64,000 bases of DNA from Tubiluchus corallicola (lineage: Eukaryota > Priapulida > Priapulimorpha > Priapulimorphida > Tubiluchidae). The notes beneath the pieces are model-generated. The model did no database searches. It had not been told where the DNA came from and saw nothing but the letters and a program-made list of their open reading frames with translations. This document shows, piece by piece, positions 1 through 12,700 of the stretch. How positions within the stretch are numbered: the stretch's first letter is position 1; each line of letters opens with the position of its first letter. The DNA is taken from the NCBI GenBank assembly GCA_030141605.1, contig JAQGDQ010000046.1, forward strand, positions 496,001 to 560,000, given 5' to 3'. The translations under genes were made by a program, and so were the position numbers.

Positions 1-679
1 GCCATGCCATTGTTTTCAAAAGAGTGATTGCCAACACTATCTACACTGAAAATTCCTTCATTTTTAGTGTTATTGTTCAATGTAACTCCTATTGTTCTTT
101 TTTTTACAAAATGCATATATCAAAATTTCAATTATTGTATTCACTTTTGATCAATTCGTAGCATAATTGTTACCTGCCACAAATTCACAGATGAAAAACC
201 ACAGCGCCTATAATCAAAGCTCTTGCCAGCTCAGGCCCGAGTTGACCTACAAATCTTGGTGATAAAACCAAATTAATCAATGCCCACTATCTATGGTTCC
301 TCACACCCAGTAAAACAATATATATGAATATTCTTTTTTTTTAAATGCCATTTCTCTTGCTTCGTTCATACTTTTGTTAATTTGCCATTATTTGGAGCAC
401 AAATATCAGGACTTTGGCTGGAATGTCAGCATGTGACTGTTCTACATCATAACAGGTTTTAAACAGCAGAACAGTAGATTAGGTATACAAACTATGCTTT
501 TTGCTCTGGCAACAAACACTGTGGAATAGAAATCACAAAAAACACAAAGGAAACTATAAATTTGACAATGCACAACTTTTGCTTGTGAAATCAGACTGAT
601 GAATTTCCATGTATATTTTCAGTTTTCAAAAGCTAGGCTCAATATGGAGGGACTTATGGCTTCTAAACTTAAGGCTCAC
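1..679. other. Intron of gene B, left window edge
   Basis: No further REJ exon could be supported. A splice-bounded segment at about 160-230 (minus) has stops in all frames. Confidence 0.5.
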
Positions 680-775
680 CTTCGGATGGTGTGACAGAGC
701 ATGCAGGTGCGATCAGCGGCATTGTAACTGTAAAATCGTAAATTGCAGTTCCCGGAATTCCAAATGCAGGACCAC
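680..775 (-). CDS. Gene B exon 9: REJ module, last exon in window
   Basis: Acceptor GTTTGTCTTAG, donor G|GTGAGC; phase 1 in and out. Encodes GGPAFGIPGTAIYDFTV and PACSVTPSEG, matching the REJ block N-x-P-P-x-G-G-x-C-x-V-x-P-x-x-G. The proline-proline pair is absent (unusual insertion between GGPAFG and the cysteine). Confidence 0.88.
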
Positions 776-3700
776 CTAAGACAAACAAACGTATCAGCAG
801 AGCTTCATCTATTTTTCCAAAAAACAAATTTTCTTCAGTTGCGCATATTATATTATAAAAGTATTTGAAAAATATGACAATTATAAAAGTCATAATTACA
901 CAACCATACCTTCTACTACAATTCTAAAGGTATGTCCTTCCACTAAGGCACTTTTTCTAACAAAAATTATGTCAGTGTCCTTATTGACAGTTGCTGATTC
1001 ATTAACACTAATAGGAGTGAAAGTGCCGTTAACCATGATTTTTATACTCCAAGAATAAACCGTAATTGATGAATTGTCACAGCTCACACACACACTTTGC
1101 AAGACAAGGCTGGCAGCACTGTTTACCTTTCTTCTGCAGTTTTCTAAGCACCTAAATACAGAAAGCAAACATACTGCACACAGCATGGCTGGCACAAAAA
1201 ATCAAGGCTTTTAAAAAGTTGGAAAGCACATTCTTAGATGGCCAATCGTAAGGGTTCCAACCTAACTTCTGTTAATCGAGTAAGTTTAACTTTAAGTATA
1301 AAAAAAACTATGAAACTTGACACATGTCACATAATAAGTATGTTTAAAAAACCTTTTGATAAATGCTGAAGAAACTCTTACACTTCATTACACTCCTTCA
1401 CAATAAACTATAATAAACTGAAATATCTGAATGCATAATGTATAATGTACGAAGCTATGTACATATTCTAAAAATCTGTTAAGTTAAATGACAAAGTATG
1501 CAGGAAACTGTAATTCAAAATTTCACAGACATGCTTGTAAAATTGAGTCAATAGGAATTTTATTGCTATGTCTACTATTTGATAATTAGTGAACGTGAAT
1601 GCCACGACTACATGTAGATATAGCCACACTGTGACAGAGATGCTAATATTTTTAAATTGGGAATATAAAGCAGGAAACACCAAGAGGACAAAAAGTCTAA
1701 CACTAAATTACTGCTGTCGGTATTTCAATCATATAAATGTGAAGTTTGAAATAGAGTCTGTCGATTAGCTAAGATGTGAAATAGTTAAACATCATGCAGC
1801 ATTCGGTAAGAGAAATCCTCACACAGTGTGGTAGGTGATTATATAGAAGCACTAAACATGCTGCATTATGAACGCTCCGTCCTGTTACGGTAAATAAACA
1901 GCTCAATGGTTCCACTTACGCGGGTTTACATTGTTACTGTTTTCGGTTAATCACCAACAAATTCAGTCCGCTAGTACATTCATGTAAACTGTAAAGCCTG
2001 TTTTTCTAACAACTATATAACAATACAAATCCAGTGACTGTCAAACAGTTGTGTTTAAAGGTAAACAAGCTATTCAAGGATAATTTCACTGGGTGCTGAA
2101 ACCAGTCACTAGCACTGAGTGCTACACTATATTTTACAAACAAATGTGGTGACATCTATGGATAAAAAAGAGGAATATGTCCTTTAAACTAAAGCAATGT
2201 CTAATTGCTACAAAGTAAAACAAAACACACATGCACAAACAGGATGGAATTTTGGTGCTTTTTCATTATCACTATACTCTACTATTAGCTATTTGGCAGA
2301 CTTTATCACACGTAATCCCTAAAGGTATGCGACTGACTAGTTCAATTATACCTTTTTCATAATAACCCAAATCACTTGTTTGATTTAACTGTACTTTTAG
2401 TACTTTTGTGATTCAGCATTTTACCTTATTTGCAGTTTCGTTTCCTCTCTTATTTCGATTACTTGCACTATTTGTTTTGCCCACTGTGAACTGTAATTTT
2501 GCTCTGAATTTGACTGGTTAGCTTTCCAAATGCTAACAATAAACGTAGTTGTCGAATTCTTAGGTAAACTTCTTTCTGGTATTGTGAACTTGGATTCTAA
2601 AAAATGTCAAAATGTGAGAATCTATAAGTACTCTATAGTCACACAGTTAATTTTGGACTAGAAGCTTTTTGGTCTCTCGCCTTCATCAACTAAAAGTTAA
2701 ATTAATGCAATGTAAAATTGCCCCATAAAATACTGATATAATGAAATGCTGCAGTTTCTGTGAATCATAAAATTAAAATATAATGAGGGAGATGACTACA
2801 ACAATGTCATGTTAGAAAAGAAAGTGTAGTTGGTGGTAGCAATAGTTGCATGGTGGTTGAGAGTGAAGGTTCAGTCTCCTAAGAAAATTAAATGAAATAT
2901 TTAGTCCCCAATCCACTCCCAAAAATGTGAGCAAATTTTGGAAAAGCCTAAAATCCAAAATAACCACTATCATGCTTTTTGAAACACCTTTCCGCTGATT
3001 TAGCATATTGTGCTGCACATTGTGTGGTTTCATATTTGATGTGACTTTCATGACGTGAACTACTTTTGCCTTTCAAATCCCAAATGGATGCTGTCAGCCA
3101 TTTTGGATTTTATGTTTTTGAGTGGTTTTGGCTTACAAAAGTTAAAAGCAAAGGGGCTGCGTAGTATATGGTTTTGCAACATTTGGGATCAAGGAATTCA
3201 CATTTAATGTCATTTTCATAACATGACCTATTTTTGACCTTTATGTCCAAAATGGCAGCCAATTTTTATGCCTGGTTAGGTTATATATTCAGTTAATGAA
3301 ACTAGCTGCAAATGAATTAGTGAAACTACAGCAACATCACTATGATAGACCATTCCTCTATACTGTGGGCAATTTGGAATATGAGGTTCGAAGACGAGCA
3401 AAACTGCAACTGACCTACAAACAAGATCAAAAACCAAAGAAAATGAATGTGTAATTGTAAATGTAACATTTACGTGAGTCGCCACTTTGGATGCACGATG
3501 CTTTTTTTTATTTTTTATTTTGGAATACTCTGAAATTCCAGCAACAACTTAATTTACTCAATATGGTACAGACGATTAGTCTGCTTCCAAATCTTCTTTC
3601 ACATTTGCTCTTCTCCCTGTCACTACGTTCATTTGAAAAGTATTAACAAGCTGTAAACTGCTGGCTCAAGCAGCAAGGAAGTGTGTGACACTCTTATTTA

Positions 3701-6700
3701 TGGTTTTGCAGATAAAGCCAATACAGGATGGATGTTCTACCAGGATAACAAACTGGGCAGTAGAGATGTAGTTATTCTTTTTCACATGGCGATCTAACTC
3801 AGATGGGAGACAGACTAAACTCCATTTCTTCAGTTTGTACCACTTAGACGCTTTGGCCTGTCCGTAGGTCCTGATTACGGCTGCAATTTTAGCATAAACA
3901 TTTTTATAGAGAACAAATATCTTTACATTTACTTTTCCTTTATCTTCTGGATCTCATTTATTCATCTTGGGTGCTCCTTCTCCAGCACTAACCTTTTCCA
4001 ATGCCTATAAACATGTAGTCAATGCCAATGATTACATGGAAAACCATAATGATATCTGCAGCCGCTTATATTTTGGCAGTTGTTTAATGCATGCTTTCAC
4101 TTAATGAGCAAATCACCTTGGTACTATTCACATTTGGATATTCACATTAGTGTCCTTGCTCTTTAGAACAACTAGTTCGCGGCCAATACGTCGGCATACA
4201 TCAGGAATGTATCTCCCTCTTTATGCTTGACTATGCATATGCTATGCTATATCACAATATATTATGTCACCATGCACCTGACCTACTTGAATTTTTAATT
4301 ATTCCTTAATGAGATTCCATATTCAAAATGAATCAGGTTGTTAAATTCAGCAGTATTTGGAAATGCATCTGTAGTTTTGGAGCAACTGCTTGAAATCTAT
4401 GAGTGTTTTGCTGAATTGACTTAGTTTATCATCCTTGATACTGCTGAAAGGAAGGTCGTACCAGTATGACGAGGCATGAATCAGAGATTCAGTATGTGCG
4501 AGAAGATAACAGTGCAGATATTAATTGGGTGATCACTAGAGTGGTATTTTCGAACCTTTATGGTTCTCTGGTATGTTTCATGACCATTCATAGGTGATCT
4601 GTTGATTAAATGCAAACATACATTAATCAACTGCCATGCTCCCAGAAGAAGTGGCAGATATCATCATGCCTTTCCATGTAATCACTGAGAATGACTACAT
4701 ATCAGGGCTGTATAAGCATGAGTAGAAGCCATTATTGGATAGGGGTGATCACTGACCCTAAGGCGAGAAAGTACCTCAAATAAGTAGCTGAAAGTCTGGA
4801 ACTAGAGAATGAAGTCAGACCTAATGACATTTGTTCTCTCCAAAGATTGTGCTGAGAATACTGATATGACATATGGGCAGGCCCAAAGTATCCAAGTGCC
4901 ACAAAGCGTGTAAGGGTATGATCTGTTTCCAACTGATGAAGGCACATCGGACCACCATGTGAATGGAAAAAACTCTTATACTGGCAAGTTGATTATAGCT
5001 TGGTAAAACATTCATCCTATTGGCAGCATAGAAATCATGAATGGGAAGACCCAGTCAGTCTGGCACAACCTTCAACCCTTGTGCAACGTTAGGTCAGGTC
5101 TCATTAATTCTATGAAGATGAAAGTACTGATGTGACAGAAGTGGTGCTCTTGAGAAGAAGTGTGGAGAATAAACAGATCTGGATTATGAGTAATTGTCCT
5201 TACCATATTGAGTGTGGCGAATCAACAGATCTGGATTAAGAGACCATACCATATTCAGTTGGATAAGTTTTTGCTAAACTATCAGTGTACCAAAAAAAAA
5301 ACATCAGTTGATATGTTGGACATAAAGACCAAAAATAGGTCAATCGCCAACTTGACAATAAATGTGAATTCTTCGACCACAAATGTCCCCAAAAACTACA
5401 GGCTTGTATGCCAAAACACATAAAACTTAAAATCCAAAAATGGCCGAAGTCAGCCATTTTCATTTAAAGGCAAAAAAGTGGGTCAATCACTTGAATGATA
5501 CCAAAATGAATTCTTTGAACCACAACGTCCCAGAAAACATATACAGTGCAGCACAGAAGGTCAAATCAATGAGAAGATGCCTGATTAGCCATTTTGAATT
5601 TTGGGCTCCTACAGACTTTGTCCATTATTTAACCTTCATAGAAGACAAATTCATTGAGAAATAAACTTCACTCTCAACAATCATGGCCACAGAACTACTG
5701 GAAAATGATAAAACTAACAAATTGAAACACTCACTACATAATCAAATTTAGAGCAAGACAAACATACCTGCGATGTGTTGCAACTGTGTAACAGCAATCC
5801 AGAATAGACAGTGATTTAAAGCAGGGGGGAGGGGGTATAAAGGCATAAATATTATAAACTGCTTGTGGTGTATAAACAGAAATAGTTATGAATACGATTA
5901 TCATTTGTGGTGTAAACAAGTTATCAACAAAGCACTTAAGTATATAATATCAAGTACAAATGCTAGAATCTATTTGTTCTCGATTTTTTACTGCTAAGAT
6001 CACATCTCGTTTGTAGCCATACCTAATGAATTTACGTAAGATTGACCTGTGATTGCTTCCACTGACTTTCCCTGTAAGATGGCATCTTTCAATTGCACCT
6101 TGATTAGTGATCCAACTTAAGAACTCCATAGCAGAAGTTCACTACTAAATCATATACATTCTCGTCATCATATTGTGGCACATCAAAGAATCTAACACTG
6201 CACCTCCTACTACATTGTTCTAAGTCATTTGTCTTTTGTCAAAGATGTTTATTTCTTCATGCATCTCGTTGATATCTTCTTTGACTTGCTTGATTGTAAC
6301 TTTCAGAATTACTGAATTTATAACTAACAAGAGTGTATGCAAAATTTCAGACTGTAGTTTTTCCTTGACTTTTGTGCTCATTTCGAAGTTATTTTCATTG
6401 ACGATTTGCTCATCATCTATGAGAGGCTTGTCTTCTTCAACAGACGACATCATTGAGGTTAGTACGTCGTTCCTTGTATCAAATCTGTTAGTCTAGCAAC
6501 ACCACACTCATAGTTAATCATAGAATATCTTTTAGCGACTTCTAGTTGCCATAATAAAACTCAGAAACATTTAGTGCATATTTTCTGTGCATTTAATTTA
6601 CCGTATTTTACTGTATGATGTAGTATACAGTTTGAATTTTACAGCAACCTAAAACACTTGCTTTCGTCTCAGTTACTGAATCAGTTTTATTAGTCATGTT

Positions 6701-9700
6701 ATCAGTCAATTATCACGTATTATTGATGTAAGAATGCATAATATTGATGTGATAATTTGGAGGAGTTACATCGGACTATTTATGATGAATAAATTATAAA
6801 TGATTTTAGTACTGATGAATATAAAATATAATGCTTCACACTTAATGAACTATCTGTTTGTAAATATTGTAGCTTATATTTTGTGACATATTGTATTTTT
6901 TGTACTTTTTTCCCAAAAAGTTATGAATAAATATTATATGTAATCCGTGTTAATCATAGACCTGATTTTGATTTTAAAACCGTAAGTTAAAAATAATTAA
7001 GATGATCATTTAATTTTAGATACATCTTAAATGACAGTGCTACATTATTACTACACACCATTAAATGGAATAGTTATATTGTAACATCGATCACTGTCAC
7101 TGCTATAGACAGAGTCGTAGTCTCTTATCCCTTCATAGCAATGCCACCAGAATCTAAAACAAAGAAATAAATTAAGAGAAATTTCGTATGGGCAATAAAA
7201 TATTGTCAAAAATATCTTAAAGTGCAAGAAAACACTCTTAAATAGAGGTGAGCGACAAATGTTTGAGTTCAAATGTCGAATTGAATTTGAACACTCAATT
7301 CCATTTGAATGAGTTTTTCTAGTTCATATTTGATTCGAAACTAAAATTATGGATTCGAATAATTCACGACACTTCAACTAGATATGTTCTTCATCATTAA
7401 AAGTTTTGAAACGTCATGCAATCAGCATAATTTAGTTGAGATTTCTGTACAAAATGCTTAAACAAATTATTAGTGTTTCTACTGCAGAACAAAATTAAAT
7501 AACACGCATTCTTTGAGAAGACTGCTTTTTGTTTATGATTCGAAAATTCACTCGAAAGTCAGTTTGGTTCGCAAGTCATAATTCAATTCGGATTCAGTTT
7601 CTGGAAGAGAATGCTCACCTTTACTCTTCATAAAGAAAGTTCAAAATTTGTCTCGAAGTTTTATATCGCTGACATGCTGTCCTATTGACGTCAAACATAT
7701 TGGTCTATCGCTCCGCCCCCACTGCGGCATTCGAGACAACAGCTCACGCAGGACAACAACTGTCTAAGCTAAGCTAAACTAAACTAAACACATGACAGTC
7801 TGAACTATTGTCAAATCAGCAGTTAAACTGATTGCTCTTTTTCATAAACACAAATTTGCAGAGCAGCAGCTATTTTAACATGAAATTAGCACTTCAAGTA
7901 GCCAAAAAATGACTTTTCAATTTAAACAGAGCGTAGAGACGAAGTTTCAAAGCACCGCAAAATACAGAAACATAAATATAATAAAGAAACTAAGCCAGTT
8001 AGCCTTGCTTTACAATAAATGAGCAACAGAAATATTAGGTTTCTCTTGCCTTTAAACATACGAACATCAAGCTTACAATGTATTGTTCTATATTAATTGA
8101 TCATGTGCATAAATTTGACTGTTCCGGTCCATAGACGACCCTTATATTGAATGCCCGAGTCACATAAGTCCCAATGGTATCTTTTAACCTTGATTATAGC
8201 CAGAAATGTAGCATCAAATTGCCTAATATTACATTGATGTATAACGCAAGTTATGACCACATTTGAATTAATTTTGACCGTGAAGATCTCATTGAGGTTT
8301 AGTGAAAACTGCCCAGAAAAGAAAAAGTAAAGAGAATTTTGTTTTGTCCTTATTTAAAGTTAATCAAATCATTGTTTTTGTCTAATTTGCAAAGCCATAA
8401 ACTAAACTAAACTGCATATTTTCTTGATTGCAAAATGGTTTAATCAGCAGTTCATAGAGGTAAGAGTTGCGCATTTCTTCCTATAAATAAAACTTGATTG
8501 TGTATTTCCACTAATTCACTTGCAATTTCAATTGACAATAATAAAATCTAGAGCCAGGCCAATATTTCTCCTGCTGACTAATGAAAAGTTAAGCATTTTT
8601 CATAACAGTGTTAGTCGGAGCTGTAGCTAAATGTCCCAAATGTACCTGCTGCAGGGATGTGTGAAAGAACTTGCAAGCTGATTGGGCAGCCGATGAAAAT
8701 GATTGACATTATGTTAGACGTCAATTGCATGAAGAACTTGCGTTAACAGTGCACCTGTATAAAATTTGTAAATTTGAACCAGAGACAAATATCAGGTACA
8801 GCCATTTAACGGTAAGGTGTTATAGCCGTACAAAACTTGTAAATTAAACCAGCGATAAACATCAGGTGCAGCCATTTAATGGTAAGTCATTTGAAACAAG
8901 TTTAGATAACGATAACACTGCATATATATACAGTTTGAAAAACTAATCAGAGCATTTGTAGCAAACATCTTATAAACCAAGCAAAAGTATATATTACTTT
9001 AAATTGTTAGTAAGCTCAATAATGCGCTATTTGGTGAGGCAGTTGTGCATACTGGGATGGTGATATAATGACGTTTTTAAAGTTGACACGAAGATTTTAA
9101 ATTATTGAGAATTTTCTTTTCCAATTATATTAGTCTTGAAATCAAACAGGTAGCCTAAGAGTAATGTTAAGTAATATAGCTTTGTATGGGAAGTTCTTTT
9201 GATATGCATAGAAAACAATAATATAATTTATATTAGCCTAATAAATGTAGAAAATGAAACAACTTTTTAAAAGCCAAGAAAGAAGTCAGTTGTTCTACAA
9301 TGTGCAAAATTACTTTAGCATTCAAGAATAAAATTTACGATTTATGCACTTCTTTGACAACAAGCCATTCTACATACTAAACTCATTATTATTTAGAACT
9401 CTAATATTCCACCTGGAGCTATGCGATCTTCTAGAAGTACCATAAGATGAATAGATGGACATTCTGGTGTAGTTGAAAAATTTGTCATCATCTCACTTGG
9501 TTGTTTGAAATAATGATTATATATAGAAATTCTTTTCACTCTGCTTGTTGCTGAGCTGGCCCATTATGTGTGTTGTGCTTTTGCTTTTCAATAAGCTTTT
9601 TTTTATATATAATGAAGAAACTGGATCCAGCTGTTAGCTCATTTTAAATTAGGTAAACTAGCAGATTACAGAAAGAAAACTGATTCACACTTACCATCAA

Positions 9701-12700
9701 AAAGATGGATTGTGGCCCACCACAGATTATGTTTCTATACTTCACGGAAAGATCGCTGTCATTTTTTTAACTTTTCTATTTTCAGGGTGATCTAAATTTA
9801 AATTATCTAAATTCACGATAACTGCTTAATGGAACGATTTGTAGGACCTACAGCACAGTGACTCACTCAAGTACTCACTCAAAATATGTCAGAATTGCTT
9901 ACAAAATGTTTGGATCTGCATTGGGTCTGCATCGATCGTAAGAAGCTGACGCGTCCATGGTAAGAGCATTCTTCCAGTTTATGGTCTTATTAGGTCCATC
10001 ACGAATAACAGCTGTCAAATTCATTGTATCGATCTTTATCCATCCCTGTATGTGTTAAATAGCAAAAAAATTATTATATCGACTCATATACAAAATTTCA
10101 GAATTCTCTCTTTTTTACTTACTTTTTCGTTTCTCTTCCGGTGATATATATTTAACATGAAACAATGAAAGTCGGAAATTAAATCCAACAAAGTAAAACA
10201 TAAGCAAAGAAATAAACATAAACTAATATTAGCAAGAAATACAACAAAATCTCAATTTTCTCATTTCTAATTGAGAAAGCTCAACATTTTCTCAGCCAGG
10301 CTGTATTCTCGTTTTTAGTTTTTGCTCTCAGAACAGATTATGTTGCTAGTTACCTACGCACTCATGTGGTAACTTTCATTGCTCTATGCAGTATGCGATC
10401 TCTGCTGCATAATGATTTTAGGACATGTGGCATCACTGGCATGCAGATATAAATATGTGACTATACGGAATAGCAGCGCAACATGGAACTTAAAACCTAC
10501 CAAACTGCTTCCTGAAGTATTAACTCACATGGATGTCACGGCCAAAGGCTTTTGCAACAGTAAAATTGTGAAAGACACAAGCATCTGGGGTGGGCAAAAA
10601 ACTGAGGTCTGCAGCCAGCATAATTCCAATCACAAAAAAACAATTCGACTATTGATTTTCTTAAAAATCAACATCCAATCTCTGGTTATGGAACTGATAA
10701 GGTTAGTTTCCAATGAATTCTTTGTACACTTCTTTTCTTCCTTTGTCCTAAATTACTAAAATGACTCATATGACACACTATATTTCTAGCTTCTATTATA
10801 CTGGAGTGTTTGAATCTACCTAGGCAAAGTTGGTGTGTGAGTAGGCAAAACAACTAACCACAAAGATGGCTTCCAGCCCGTTCTTCTTTATTTCTCCTCA
10901 CCCTCCAGCATTGTTGCAAGGCTGGCCACAAAAAAATTTGTTTCTGTTTTACCTCAGGAGCTCAAAAGATGTCAGTATGGGAGGAAATTTTTGTTGAACC
11001 TTTGTAAATGCTCAAAACTGAATCACGGAATATTTAAAATCAGTTGAAATCAAAGTTTCTCTGTTTTCCAATAGTTAGCAATAATAATAAATTTGTTCAA
11101 TGCATATTTTTTCACACTTTGTTTTTTAGTTTTTTTCGCATCACTAATTATCATATAATTATCAGTTATCGTATAGTCTCTTTTTGCACGGTATGAAGCC
11201 GTAAATTATCGTATGTTATGATAATTACGGTATAAACGACAATGTTATATGCTCGCCCATTAATATGACAATTTGATGGAAAATACAGTAACTTTTAGCC
11301 TCCAATATGATAATCAGGCTAAATCAGCATCATACAAAATGGCAACACTGGCCCGGCCCGAGAGTTAGCTGTAGAAAAACATGGTTGCGCCCTCACCGAA
11401 ACAACGATGTTATAACAATTATTTCTTTTTACGTTTTACATTAAAAAAATAAGCTTTTATATGACTGTACTAGGCACGTATATGAATGCACAAACAAAAA
11501 AATAATAAAATTCCCGGCAGGGTGTGCAATAAAGAAATTACCTGGGCCATTAGACGGAAACAGAAGTATTTTTTTCAAAATGTTGCTATCATTGCCACTA
11601 ACAATGCAAAATACTGTCCCGTGGAACTTCCATACTGAAATAACACTTTCTATGTAACACTGGAATTTCAACGGGAGCTTTTAAACGGTCTTAGTACCAA
11701 AATTCAAAACAGATCTTTTGAGATCAAATTTACTTCTTAAGGAATGGCAATGCCCAATAATGAATCAAGTTCTTACAAGCACCAATTGTCAGGCGGCATG
11801 ATCTTACATGTGTTAAAACACTAGTGAGCCACCAATTCTTGCTGCTGGACAGATCTGCCCAAGTTATAACATCTACTGGCAAATATGTATACCATTTCTG
11901 AAAGACTTGCATAAATATATTAAAGCCAGTTTGCTCAACAGTTCTGAAAGAGCCTTTGATCGAAAGTAATCATCAGGGACTGCATTCACTAATGTTCTCA
12001 TTAAAATTTTTTGTAAGAAACCTCTTACAATTTTTTAGGAAGCTCGTAAGTTTTTGAAGAGCGATTCATGAAGCTTTCTTACAATACAGCAGTTTTTTAG
12101 TGTTTTTTCATTACAATACCTGGTATACATTTATGCTCTTCTTTTTCTTATATTACCAAGGTGCTGTAATATTAGTGCATAAAACTGAATTGAACTGATG
12201 CTGACGTAGCTCAGCCTGTAATTGCTCTAGGGTTTCTAAAAACTCCTCAACATAAGCTGTATGTAGGTTCACTTCAAGTTCCTTGTTACTGATTTCTTTT
12301 TTAATAATGCCCACCTCTGGCAACTTGTTGTTTCACACAAGATGCGCATTGCCTTACTAGTGGCATATTCAGAAACTTTAAACACTTTCCAAACTGCTGA
12401 AACATTAGTGTGACCATCCATCTTGAGTATGGAGGAATATGAAGAGTGTCATTTGAAAAATATATACAAAAAATATATACAAACTAGCTATTGCAAGCTA
12501 TACAAACTACAGTCCCACGATTAGTACAGCTATATTCTGAAATGCGTAAAATTATGATTTAATCATTCACGCCTGTACAATAGAGGGTTTGCAAATGTCA
12601 ACCAACCAGTAACCAGTGAAAGTCCACCTCACAATAGCATGAACACTGGCTGGCTATTCCACCTATATTCCGCAACCCCAGACGTTAACTCATAACCACC

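Noticed and set aside
6023-6071. 49-bp segment with CTTACAG acceptor and AG|GTATGG donor that fits the phase gap between REJ exons 6 and 8
   Set aside because: The segment at 2425-2596 fits the same gap and has the expected REJ sequence and length.
6220-6453. 77-codon minus-strand frame rich in Glu, Lys and Ile
   Set aside because: No matching phases or splice sites with gene B and no recognised family.
10379-10759. 126-codon plus-strand frame
   Set aside because: No domain, no signal peptide, no splice or promoter context; expected by chance in a 14-kb intron.
12270-12425. Minus-strand segment MDGHTNVSAVWKVFKV...
   Set aside because: Coding-like for about 50 codons but broken soon after and of no recognised family.
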